Shown: positions 10,691 to 21,035 of the stretch, piece after piece
Numbering within the stretch: position 1 is the stretch's first letter
Layout of the letters: each line of letters opens with the position of its first letter
Origin: Hypomyces perniciosus
Taxonomy: Eukaryota > Ascomycota > Sordariomycetes > Hypocreales > Hypocreaceae
Assembly: GCA_008477525.1 (NCBI GenBank)
Contig: SPDT01000005.1
Span: 62,001 to 126,000, forward strand
DNA length: 64,000 nt
Direction of reading: 5' to 3'
Notes under the pieces: generated by a model
The model's input: only the letters and a program-made list of their open reading frames with translations
What the model was told of the DNA's origin: nothing
Databases searched by the model: none
Program-made: the position numbers and the translations under genes

Positions 10691-12023
10691 CCTTTTTCAT
10701 ATTGTTATCGTATTTGTGGAGGGTTCTCTACATGGTATCTTGCAACATTCTTACATCTTGGTGTTTGGATGTGTTCAAAATTGAATCACAAATACAGTCA
10801 CTTAGGGCGACTTTTGCGTTGTAGTGAGAAAATGACCGGACCGAATTCGGCTCAGTCGCATACTATGCAGTCGTCAAGGTATCTATGAAGCCATGTGGAC
10901 GGATCATGAGTTTGTTACATTTATACATGCAAACTGATTCTAACATGCGGATGCAGTAGTGTCGACAAACTAAAAAACTTTGACTTATTCTAACACACAT
11001 CATATTCTAGATATCGCATCCCAGTGCATCGTGATGTGTACGACAGCTTTACGAGTCTTCCTCAATGCTGCTAAGATGCTCGAAGTTGGGTGATGGCTTT
11101 GGGAATAGGACAACCAATGAACATTGATCCACGCAAGGGTAATGCAGGAGGTCAATGAGCATGTTTAGCCTGCAGGATTGAAAGGGGGTAGCTTATTGAA
11201 CAACGGACAGTGTCTCTTATTGAGACCAAATTTCTCTAGCCTAACAGTCTTTGCAAATATGAAGCCGAGCATGCACATCTACTACGAAAAGACATTTGAA
11301 TCTGTCACGGCCATCTTCCCATTCCATACAGAACAAGACGTCAGCCAAGATGGTTATGGCGGCAATGTGAACCTTATCAGATGTGTCAGATAATGAATGA
11401 TATAACTCCGTAGTGGTTTGATATCGCCGGTCGGAAATTAAATGCGGATCCTGGGTCCGGGTGGCTGGGGGATCATGTGATATTCCCCCCTTTCCTTTGA
11501 GGCCTCATAAATTGGCTGGAAAAGGAACTGGGAGAGATTGTGAAAACAACAGTCGGAGAGGTCAACGAAGTTGGAAGTGTGGTACCTGAGGCGACAAGAT
11601 AGGTCATTAGGAAACCACAAGCCACAGCCAACTTACTATTAACTGACGCACCATACAATATCTTTGTCTTCAATGTCATTATTTATTGTATTAATGCCCT
11701 GACGAGATTAGGTAACAAGCGCCAATGCTCCACGTTGACCGGTGTGGGAGCACCGTCCACATATGTCACTGTTGTCTTATCCTACTTGAGAGCCAGAATG
11801 GATGGAAGCTCTAATATGCTCCGCATTTTTAGATCACATTCCAATGCAGTTCAGAATGGTAGAGCATACATATACTTAACATCCGACTTATGATGCTACT
11901 TCCAACATCCGGCGGGATCTGACTCACTGAAATGTCGCTTCAGGACACATCATGAACCATAGCAAGTATTTATTGTCTAAAACCCAACATTCGGTCCTGC
12001 AAAACCTGTATCCTTAGGTTGCA
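10691..12023. other. Gene-poor spacer with possible gene relics
   Basis: No intact gene seen. A plus-strand stretch at about 11250-11330 translates to KPSMHIYYEKTFESV. This faintly resembles the C-terminus of GFA/CENP-V-type zinc proteins, but none of the expected cysteine motifs can be found upstream, so I do not call it. The rest is ordinary low-information sequence. Confidence 0.4.
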
Positions 12024-12746
12024 TCAGGCGGTTTTGGATTCGCGCTCCACCGTGTCAGCCATCGCCCCCAAGGTGTCAAACTTCCAATCAAAAACCTCTT
12101 CCGACCTATTCCCCATCAAAGCCCCAGGCCTGACAATCCAGCTCGATTTGATTCCCAGAAGCTTGGCTGGCTGGTGATCATGGAATTGGCTTTGTGCGGT
12201 TTGGATTACCCCATTTTTTTCAACACCAAAGCACTTTTTGACTTCAGCCAGCATGTATTCGAAGTTGCGTGGGCTAGGTTTATAGCTTCCAACATCTTGA
12301 GCTGTTATAATAAGGTCGAAAGGTAAGCCCTGAAGCACCCCAGAGTTGGTCTTGTCGAAGGACTCGCGGTCCACATTAGAGAGAACCACAAGCTTGTAGT
12401 GCTTAGATAGTTTGCGGAGGGCATCGACAGAGTCTGGAAATGCAGGCCAGTTCCCAACAGAGGCACCAAAAGACTCATTCTGAGTCGCGCTTGGTGACTG
12501 AAGATTTAACTTGGATGCAATTTGGGGGTGGATGGTGGCTAGGAGTTTGCTGTATGCAAGGTCCGGAGTCTTTTCCTGCTGCACTGCTTCGCATTCATGA
12601 TAGACGCTTAGTAGATGCTCGCGGGAGAAGGTTGCATTGTTAGCATCAATGAGAGGCTGTAGGGCGGCTAGAACTCCAGATTCCCAATCGACTATGGTTC
12701 CGTAGCAGTCGAAGCTAAGAACTCGGTAATCCGTAAGCTTTGCCAT
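12024..12746 (-). CDS. HAD-superfamily hydrolase, 2-haloacid dehalogenase-like
   Basis: Single exon, 240 residues, starting at ATG 12744-12746 (MAKLTDYRVLSFDCYGTIVDW). The open frame extends upstream, but only to a TTG, so this ATG is preferred. HAD motifs appear in order: nucleophile Asp13 in SFDCYGT, Ser/Asn in VVLSNVD (about 120-125), Lys156 in SYKPSPRNF, and acidic SQFHDHQPAKLLGI (about 186-199). FDxYGT and HDHxPAK are typical of type II haloacid dehalogenase-like proteins. The usual cap domain between motifs I and II is present. No signal peptide, so probably cytosolic. Family members hydrolyse haloacids or small phosphorylated compounds; the substrate is unknown. Its upstream region carries a dense run of CCGG/CGG triplets at 12907-12966. 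Confidence 0.87.
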   Translation of the reverse strand: MAKLTDYRVLSFDCYGTIVDWESGVLAALQPLIDANNATFSREHLLSVYHECEAVQQEKTPDLAYSKLLATIHPQIASKLNLQSPSATQNESFGASVGNWPAFPDSVDALRKLSKHYKLVVLSNVDRESFDKTNSGVLQGLPFDLIITAQDVGSYKPSPRNFEYMLAEVKKCFGVEKNGVIQTAQSQFHDHQPAKLLGIKSSWIVRPGALMGNRSEEVFDWKFDTLGAMADTVERESKTA

Positions 12747-12906
12747 TTTCAAGGTATGAATATTGGATTGACGACTTCTCTGGAGATTCAAGGGAATAAA
12801 TATTCTCAAAGCACTATTCGGTTAAATATTTCCCTAAACCATATCGAAAGTTCTGGACTTTATCATCAGTTCTGCTAAGAGGACCGGGAACTGTCTTCTC
12901 TCATGT

Positions 12907-12966
12907 CCCGGGATCCGGCCGGGCCGGAATCGACCGGGCCGGTCCCTCTAGACCGGATTTCCGGCA
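12907..12966. promoter_or_regulatory. Cluster of CGG/CCG triplets upstream of the HAD gene
   Basis: About 60 bp contain repeated CCGG-type units, including two copies of CCGGGCCGG. The cluster lies about 160-220 bp upstream of the HAD start codon, between it and the 3' end of the neighbouring Zn2Cys6 gene. Zn2Cys6 dimers bind paired CGG triplets, so this is a plausible operator, possibly for the neighbour itself. Binding is inference. Confidence 0.35.
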
Positions 12967-13160
12967 CTCCCAAGTCGGTTGGACAGAGCAGTATTCAATA
13001 AGCTAACCATTTATTAATAGAGAACCTATCTCATCCCACAATTTCCCTCTGTACTGAAGCGATCCAATCAAACAAATATTGTAGCAATCACATGTAGATT
13101 TGGGATGGTTAGAGCGATAGGTAGCTATTTTTTTTCTCTAGCTAATCTATACCGCCGGAT

Positions 13161-15850
13161 TCAGCGTGCCTCGGAATCGAGACTTGACCCAAAGTCGTTC
13201 CCGAAAAAGGCTGAGAAGTCATCTATGCTTTGCGGAAAAGACGCGAAATTCCCATCCACCCCAAAGAATGGTGTGCACGACGGCATCAGCAGAGTGTCTT
13301 CCCCTACAGCCTCTCCAACTTGTCTCGACGGACCTGATGTCTGAGGTGTCATCGACATTGGCCTGTCTTGTGCTCCACCCATCAGTTCCATAAGTGACGA
13401 GTCGTTCTTCCACATCTGCTCCCATCTCTTAAATCTTGCATAGTCTGATTCAGGACTATTGGAGCTAGCCGTGTAAGTTTTGGTGTTCATATGGGCAATA
13501 GCCTGCTCGAATGCCTCAATCAACGATGCCTCGGAGTGCGCTGACTGACTACCTGCCGACATTTCTTTGAGCATGGCCAGCCCATGTCTCAAAGCCTGTC
13601 GGAACATATATGTATTCTTGGAGAGGCACTGCGTGGTGATGACCAAGAGAGCTGCTCGGCATGAGCTGAATTCAGTGTAAGAAGCACGAGCAAGGCCAAT
13701 GCTACTCCGAAGACAGCGACATGTATCAATTACAGAGAGTGCAGCCTCGATACAATCCATCACGAGCATTGAGCGAATACTTTTCTTGCTCGGAGATGCA
13801 TTGGAAGGGTCAGAAGAAGGTGTGACTGGGCTTCCATCACCACGTGGTCCGTCTTGGGGGAAGATGAAGATCCGGCCGACGAACATACGCACCAGGCAGT
13901 ACTCGAGCTTTAGATGCATTTGTTGTCGAGAAATACGCGATTGCGATGTAAATTCTTTGCAGAATAAGTCGTTTGGCAGGGCGTCCCACCAGACCCTGAG
14001 CTCACGATGCAGATGTCCTAGCCTCTTCAAACCCTCGGGAAGTTCACTTTTAGAGTATGATCTCAGTATCGAGCTAGACGTTCCAAGTTAGCGAGAAACC
14101 AGAGCCCGAGCAAACCTGAGCTGAGCTGAGTGTCCGACGGACGTATATTCAAGACTCACATGGCGTGGGATATTTTACTGAATAGCTGGTTCAATTCCAG
14201 AGTTGCCAGGACATGGGCAGTATGCGTCGACGTCGACCATGGCCCAAGGTCAGATCGATCAAGCGGAAAATCAGCATCCACATCGGTGCTTGCGATTGAC
14301 GTTGGTCTTCCATGAAAGATACCAACACGTCTATGCGCCTGTTAGTTCAAATATCTTTTCTGGAGCATTGAGGAATTTGAATTGGGTGATAAGCACTTCT
14401 CAATCGTGTAAACGGTCCACCAAACGCGATTCCTGGTTTCGCACATGTGCGCGTCTCGATTCTCGCCCGGGTACTTTCTGTGCATGCCATTCTGGATTGC
14501 AAGCTTAATGGCTAGGTTGAGGTATATGTATGATAGCCCAGACGCATCCACTGGAAGCGTATATATGCCAAGCAGAAGGCAAGCCTGGACACTTTCTAGG
14601 GACGATACCGTGATGACATCTGGAAGGAGTCGGCACGCCTGTTGATAGAACATGACCCCGACTGAGTCCTCCGTGAATGCTTCGGCCCTCTTTTGTGTAC
14701 AATTATCGGCATCATCGCCCAACGACTCAAGATATGCGTATTGCGTCCCGATAGCGAGTATGATGAAGATGATGCACACACTTGCCACGTCTCGACGATG
14801 AAGTGATGCTGCATTCTCGTATACAAGATCGAGATTAGTGTTGAGCCAATCTTTTTCGACAAAAAAGTAATTAGCTTCTGCATGTTTGAAGAAGGAGTGA
14901 ACGAGAAAATCAACGATGGATCTGGGAGGTAATAACGACAATAACCCTAAGGTGTCTGACTGCGACTGCAACTCTTCAGCACGATAGTACTCCTTAAATT
15001 CAGTTATCGATTTGGAAGAGTGCTATAAATCTTGGTTAGTCTTGATGCGGTGGTTGTTAAATTGCCCAGTACGGTATACGTTACGTTTCGGACATTGTTG
15101 GGCACACTCTGATCAATCCAATCCTTTATGCGCATAGAAAAGTTCCAGTGTGAGAACTCTCCAGAATAATCTGAACCAGACAATTAGTTGTGGAAGGTAT
15201 CGGAGACGTTGGTAAGAATGATCCCACGTGTGATGTTGCCGTGTAACGACTGCATGCTGAACCTCCCATCGACACCGTCGAATTCAGAGCCCTGGGAAGA
15301 GGCATCCGCCGGCAGGTGAGAACTACGCTGCCTCTCAGCAGCCTGGGCTAGATTCTTGAGGGTTTCTAAGTCCAAGGTTGCTGCTGCATCGCTACCGACA
15401 TAGCCCCGTACAATCCTCTCCAGGTATGCCAGCCGCTTCGCTTGCTCAGTGGGGCCCTGATCGGGCACTTGGGCGCTTTATTCGTCAGGGTCCGCGTCCC
15501 ATGATTTTGCAATGATTGAAGAACATTAGAAACGATGGCTTCCTACCTTGTCATGGTTCCAGGGTGCAAACTCGAAAAAGCTTGAGCATCCCCTTCGCCA
15601 GAGGCCCTGGCAGAGAAATCGCATTGGCGGCTTAGCCGGAAGCACCTTCGACAAGGAACTCCTCCATCACACCTCTCCTTTTGTCGACGACAGCCATCGC
15701 ACCTACATATGTGGGGTCAGATGCCGATTCTGATTCTGGTGGGGTATCTATGGTTGGCTTTCGCAGCAGGATAACGTACGCGCGAGCGGCGCGTTTTCGC
15801 TCCCTATCTAGAACGCGACTTGGCCTCGGGGAGAGCTGTTGTGTGTCCAT
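13161..15850 (-). CDS. Zn2Cys6 transcription factor with fungal-specific TF domain
   Basis: Seven exons: 15850-15780, 15702-15547, 15475-15228, 15170-15085, 15022-14397, 14330-14160 and 14073-13161. The six introns are 57-86 bp, all GT-AG; phases close to 756 residues. The zinc cluster spans exons 1-2: Cys25 to Cys51 with spacing C-x2-C-x6-C-x5-C-x2-C-x6-C, preceded by basic RERKRAARA. A short linker with LAYLERIVRGYVG follows, then HYSGEFSHWNFSMRIKDWID. The fungal_trans middle homology region has PPRSIVDFLVHSFFKHAEAN and RNRVWWTVYTIEKRVGIFHGRP. The C-terminal tail (from about residue 650) is Ser/Met/Pro-rich and acidic, like an activation region. It is nuclear; the pathway is unknown. It could control the adjacent HAD gene, whose upstream region holds CGG/CCG triplets. 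Confidence 0.92.
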
Positions 15851-17035
15851 GAGCGAGAGACAGGGGATGACGCTGCGGGTGGTTGGATAGAGTTGGTGAA
15901 ATTGACAACTTTACGGAGTCTACCTAGGTGGAGTAGAGGTCATTTGCTATCGCATCGGAATGACTAAGCCATCAATGAGTAAGGTACCTAAGGTACTCCG
16001 TAGGTAGGTATGATACGATAAAAGCTTCACACCATCACACATACTACGACTCATGAGACAGTGTGAACTCGAACATCTCAGCCGAGAGGATGGCTCAAAA
16101 GGGCGGTGCATCTGTAAACTGAGTAGACGAATGAAAACTCTGGTTTCCTTCACTTGAGGCACGACCGCCCGTTCCCGGATGAGACAGATGCTTGGGCAAT
16201 GTGGGGAAACCTAACCCGAATATGACCCTTCGTATGCGACTTCAGTACCGGTCCCACACCATAGGATCGGATACATGTGTGCAATTAATATACGGAGTAC
16301 GGAGTAATTGAAGTTTAGATTAGGTGAAAGCCCGAACTACTAGCTCTCTGATGCTTCCGAGCCTAGTACGAGGTGGAGAAGCATTTTCTTCCAAGTGGGA
16401 CCTGCGACGGCTCTAGGGTAGACACTACAATCATTGACATCTATCTGGATGACTTCATGTTGCGTGACCATGGTGGTAGTACTAACAATTTCCCCACGGA
16501 GCAATTTGAGCAGGAAGAAAAGCCTCTACGTTGTAAAGTGGTACACCAGCGCGCAACCAGACAAATACCTAGAATCTCAAAGGAGCCTGAAATGACGGTG
16601 ATCTGATACAGCAAGACGATTAAGCCCCCCCCCCCCTTCTTCCGATCAAATGGAAAGCATTCCACAGCACGTGCTCCTGTTGCCTTATAGGGGATGTCCG
16701 CTCCCTGAGGGTGGTTTTATGATTTATAAAATTTCTCAACGTAAAAATAAAATACCAGAACTTGATTAATCTGGTTTCTTATGATAACTTAACTTAAATC
16801 TCGTATTTCAGACGATGTGTTGTGATAACGGATTGTATTCATGGGCCTCCCTTCTGACATTGCCCTAAGGATATGGAGATCATGGAACGAAATTTCTACG
16901 GGATTAACGATCTCAAGGTAAGTAGTAGTATTGTCTTGCGTGCGCATCAAAGCCAATTAAAGATGGGTGCATCGCAGGCTGCAGGATGTCAAGGCCCCGT
17001 TTTACAGCGGGATCATTATCAAGACGCCAGCCCAC

Positions 17036-17041
17036 CACGTG
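17036..17041. promoter_or_regulatory. CACGTG site upstream of the phosphate symporter
   Basis: CACGTG is the core recognised by the bHLH phosphate regulators Pho4 (yeast) and NUC-1/PalcA (moulds). It lies about 845 bp before the start codon, with a second copy at 17196-17201. Presence is seen; function is inferred from the downstream gene. Confidence 0.4.
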
Positions 17042-17195
17042 CACACTACCTAGTAAGTGGCAAAATGCAGGATGGTTCTACGAAGTATTATGAGCCTCGC
17101 CTGTTAATGCTTTATTGCATCCTTTTTTCTCGGCATTGTCTAGAATTTTTTTTTGGCTGCCATCTGAACTCGCGATTCCAGAGCCAACATCTCTC

Positions 17196-17201
17196 CACGT
17201 G
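17196..17201. promoter_or_regulatory. Second CACGTG site upstream of the phosphate symporter
   Basis: Palindromic CACGTG about 685 bp before the symporter ATG and 155 bp from the other copy. Paired sites are common in promoters of phosphate-starvation genes. Confidence 0.4.
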
Positions 17202-17756
17202 CAGATACTTCCGATCTGATTGGCTTTCGGACCGCACCTTGGCAGCATTCGCCAAGTCCAGCTATTGTACACGGCGCACGACTCAGCACCCTGCAAATGT
17301 ACCCCCGGTGAGCAAGAGAGGATAGGGTTGCGATTCGTACGCGAGTTGAAGGTGTTTTCCTGATGTCAAAAGACACATGATCGGTCGTAGTCGGTAATAT
17401 GTGGTTGTATTCTCACTTTGGCCAGGGTGAGGCGTGGTTGGAACTATCTAGAGAAGGTTGCGAATCTGACTTATCAAGTGGTTTTGATCCAGCCTATGCA
17501 TCGAAGCGTCGACCGAAGAAAAAGCTTAAATGTAAGCATCTGTCGCCAAGAGTTACAAAGAAGCATGCCACACTGCATATCTTCTCTTTGAATGGATGGA
17601 GCTTCGGCCTAATATCATCAACCCTTGTCCTGTTTGTTGGGCTTTGTCTTGGCCAGGCCAAGAGTCTTTCGATCAGCTCAGGTGAACTGAAAACGGAAGC
17701 GGCTTTTTCATGTATCCTAGGTACAACATGTGCGCGTCCCGGTCTGGGCAAAGGGA

Positions 17757-17762
17757 TATAAA
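17757..17762 (+). promoter_or_regulatory. TATA box of the phosphate symporter gene
   Basis: TATAAA within GGGATATAAAGCC, about 125 bp before the start codon. A pyrimidine-rich stretch with CTTCCC and CACC follows, suitable for transcription starts. Confidence 0.45.
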
Positions 17763-17885
17763 GCCTGTCCTTCCCTCATCTTGATTTGGCACTTCTTTGC
17801 CATACCCTCACCAAGGACGCCAACCAACCTCTCCGTAGAGGAATAATACCAAGGTTAAAATACTTTGGCGTCAACCATCTTCACC

Positions 17886-19812
17886 ATGGTTCTCCACGAG
17901 TATGACTACATTTTTGCCATTGGCACCATCTTTGCATTTCTCGATGCCTGGAATATTGGTCGGTTTTCCAGTCTCGTTCGCTGCTGTCACATATTCTGAC
18001 CTATTTCCTAGGTGCTAATGATGTGGCCAATTCGTGGACCACATCTGTCTCCTCCAGGTCCATCACCTACTTGCAGGCCATGGTACTCGGCTCTATCCTC
18101 GAATTTGCCGGTGCTGTCGGAGTCGGCGCCCGTGTTGCCGATACTATTCGCACCAAGGTTGTCGATGTGAAGCAATTCAAGGACGATCCGGCCCTCCTTA
18201 TGCTTGGTATGATGTGCGCTATTGTGGGCTCTGCCGTCTGGCTCAGCTTCTGTACAAGGATTGGCCTGACGGTTTCGACTACTCATTCCATCATGGGAGG
18301 TGTTATTGGCATGGGCATTGCCCTTCTCGGTACTGACGGTATCGTATGGGCCGACTTCAGCAAAAAAGGCGATATCACTTCTGGTGTCGTCTCCGTCTTC
18401 CTCGCCTGGATCATTGCCCCTGCTCTCTCAGCGGCCTTCGCCTCCATTCTCTTCTTGATTACGAAGTATGCTGTCATGCTCCGAAGTCAACCTGTCCTCA
18501 AGGGTCTCATGCTTGTTCCTGTTTATTTTGGCATCACAGCCTCCCTTCTCGTCATGCTTATTGTCTGGAAGGGCGGCTCGATCAACATTGATTGGATGAC
18601 CGATGCTCAGACCGTCGGAATCGTCATTGGAGCTGGAGCCGCTTGGGCACTGCTCATTACCATCTTCCTCGTCCCCTGGCTTTACCGCATTGTCGTCAAG
18701 GATGACTGGCAGCTGCGTTGGTATCATATTCCCCAAGGTCCTCTTTTGCTCAAGCGTCCCGAGCCACCTGTGCAGCCCGAAGGTGAGAAGGGTGGAATCC
18801 GTGATTTTTACGAAGGCCACTTGACCAGCAAGGAAATTGAGGAACTCCGTAATAGCGGCCCCTTTCAACCCAGCAGTGATTTTGAGGCTACTGGTACAGA
18901 TGCTTCACCCACCAAGGCAGCTGGCATCAACACCCGAGATTCTGACTCTGATAATGTCCCTGCTCAGCACGCTCCGAAAGATATCCCCAAGGTCAAGAGC
19001 ATTGTCGGCCCCAAACCGGATGGACCTTGGTACAAAGGCCAGGTTATGTTTTGGTACTTTAAATGGATCTTCCTCCGTGGCGTGGACCAGGACATTATTA
19101 ACTTGCAGAACGAGAAGTCTGTCCTGTCCGGCGACCTCCAGGCTATACACGCACGTGTCCCTCACTACGACAACAAAGCCGAGTATCTTTTCACCTTTGT
19201 GCAGGTCATGACTGCTTGTACAGCGTCATTCACTCATGGTGCTAATGATGTCGCTAACGCCATCGGACCCTTCGCAACTATCTACCAAATTTGGCAGTCT
19301 GGTGAACTTCCTGGCAGCAAATCTGACGTCCCTGTTTGGATCCTGTAAGTTGGTTTCCATTCCCATATCATCAACACCTAACTGAACTGTCGCAGTTGCA
19401 TGGGTGGTGCCGGTATTGCACTTGGTATCTGGACGTACGGCTATAATATTATGAAAGTGCTCGGCAATCGCCTGACTCTTCACTCTCCTGCTCGTGGTTT
19501 TGCGATGGAGCTCGGAGCTGCTTGCACCATCATCCTAGCCACTCGTCTCAGTAAGTCCCCAGTTTTTCTACTACGGTATTCAAGCTAATGGGTTCTTTCT
19601 TAGAACTACCCGTTTCAACCACCCAATGCATTGCAGGCGCTACTGTTGGTGTTGGCCTCTGCTCAGGCACTTGGAGATCGATCAATTGGCGTGTTGTGGC
19701 ATGGATTTATATGGGTTGGATCGTTACACTTCCAATGGCCGGCATTATTTCTGGTTGTCTTTGCGGCATTATCGTCAACGCTCCCCGATGGGGCTACTCA
19801 AGCCGCGGCTAA
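17886..19812 (+). CDS. Na+/phosphate symporter of the PHO89/PHO-4 (PiT) family
   Basis: Four exons: 17886-17958, 18012-19344, 19396-19550 and 19604-19812. Introns are 51-53 bp and phases close to 589 residues, the usual length for Pho89 and Neurospora PHO-4. The first donor is GTCGGT, which is weak, but the join restores the family motif. The two duplicated PiT signatures are intact: GANDVANSWTTSVSSRS near residue 25 and THGANDVANAIGPFATIY near residue 428. Each half has several membrane segments. A hydrophilic cytoplasmic loop (about residues 235-380, with QPEGEKGG and Asp/Ser-rich stretches) separates them. The C-terminal half carries PVSTTQCIAGATVGVG. It should import phosphate with sodium at the plasma membrane when phosphate is scarce; the CACGTG pair upstream fits phosphate-starvation control. 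I give no symbol because orthology was not tested. Confidence 0.95.
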
Positions 19813-20062
19813 GCCATCATGTGCAACTTCTAGAAGGGGCAAATATTGTAATTAAGAGAGACTTTGCATTCTCATACTTAGAATTAGCAAAACTGGACTG
19901 TTTTCTTTATGAATTTGCACGTGGACGTGGCTAAGATTGCACATGTTACTGAGCTTCCCCAAGGCCAAGAATTCTTATGCTGTTTGCTTAACTTCCTCCC
20001 TGCGAATGCCTGTTGAGAAGATACACTGATACAATTCCTGGCCCATGCCTAAATTAGGACCC

Positions 20063-21035
20063 CTAGCCAGACTGAGGGTCGACGCCAGTCGCACCAAAGC
20101 CGAGGTACCAGGAGCCAATGTCTGTCAACTGCCCTCCATTGTTAAGGAACGTTGCATTGGGTCCGACATTGCTAACTTTGGATCGAAAGGCGGCGAATAA
20201 GCTATACCGTTCGATGTAATCAAGCCGATCGAGGTACTCAGTACTCATGTTGTAAAACTCTTGCGTTGTCGCCAAGCTCTGGTGGGCATAGTTGAATTCA
20301 GTAATCCAGATTTTCGTGTTAGGAAACCTACACAACGGCGTATAAATGTTAGAAGCTGATATATTGAAACTAATTGTTTCGCATGTTTGGCTTTCAGCAG
20401 ATAGAAAGACACTGATGATGAACTTACGCAGCAACTGCTTCACCAATATGACTCGCTAATCCACCAAAGTTGTCATACCAGTGTAGAGGTAAGAAATCGT
20501 ATGTACACTGCTTCACTTGGCTGCTCGTACTGATCAGCTCAGAACAATTTCCTAAGAACTGGTTCAGCCACTGGAGTCCCGTTGGCGCTCCTGTACAGGC
20601 CGGTAATCCGACTTTGACCCCCTTCTGCTGGAGTGGAACGAAGTTGGCAATCCATGCACGTGCTGCGTTTGCGGGAGAGACTTGACTTCCTCCCCATGCA
20701 AACGGCGCGTCAGGTTCATTGAAGCTCATGACGTGTGTGATTTTGGTGCCGCTGTTGATCAGTTGAAGGACGCTGTCGCGGAAAGCAGTGTCGGTGCTCG
20801 GGTTTGGTCCAACACCCCACATCATTGGCACAAACTCGAACTGAGATTGTGGTATAGATGCATAGGCCGAACTGGGAAGGTTCCCGTAGTTATAATACCA
20901 CGTTAAGTCTGAGCCTTTTTGTACCCAGATAACATTGTCTTGTGGCCAATTGTCATTTGGGATGAAAATGAGGCCACGCTTTGATGACGGTAAAGCAGCC
21001 ACGAGGGGGAATAGAGTGCCAAGTAGTAAACGCAT
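20063..21035 (-). CDS. Secreted GH128-type glycoside hydrolase (endo-beta-1,3-glucanase-like, Asl1 family)
   Basis: Two exons, 21035-20428 and 20327-20063, with a 100-bp intron; 290 residues. The N-terminus MRLLLGTLFPLVAALPSSKRG is a signal peptide with a dibasic site after it. The catalytic domain shows the GH128 acid/base block MSFNEPDAPFAWGG (Glu107) and the nucleophile block WITEFNYA (Glu213), plus LHWYDNFGG between them. The length fits single-domain fungal members (about 250-300). The expected role is cleavage of beta-1,3-glucan in the cell wall during growth or recycling. The exon join gives EAVAAFPNTKIW in frame. It is transcribed convergently with the phosphate symporter, 250 bp away. 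Confidence 0.9.

Larger units (their letters stand above)
15851..17885. other. Long intergenic region shared by the TF and phosphate symporter promoters
   Basis: Two divergent genes face away from this 2-kb stretch. I find no supported gene in it. It holds three exact copies of the dispersed TACGGAGTA 9-mer (15994-16002; 16291-16299 and 16298-16306 overlapping), a run of 12 C at 16625-16636, two CACGTG sites and a TATA box. Confidence 0.5.

Noticed and set aside
11178..11393. Plus-strand frame with KPSMHIYYEKTFESV resembling GFA/CENP-V proteins
   Set aside because: Match is limited to about 15 residues and the cysteine zinc motifs are absent; chance similarity cannot be excluded.
12747..12809. 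N-terminal extension of the HAD protein
   Set aside because: It starts with TTG; the internal ATG gives the normal family N-terminus.
16625..16636. Run of 12 C
   Set aside because: A simple homopolymer with no associated structure; not interpreted.
16873..17325. 150-codon plus-strand frame in the phosphate symporter promoter
   Set aside because: Low-complexity, no domain, and overlapped by equally long frames on the other strand.
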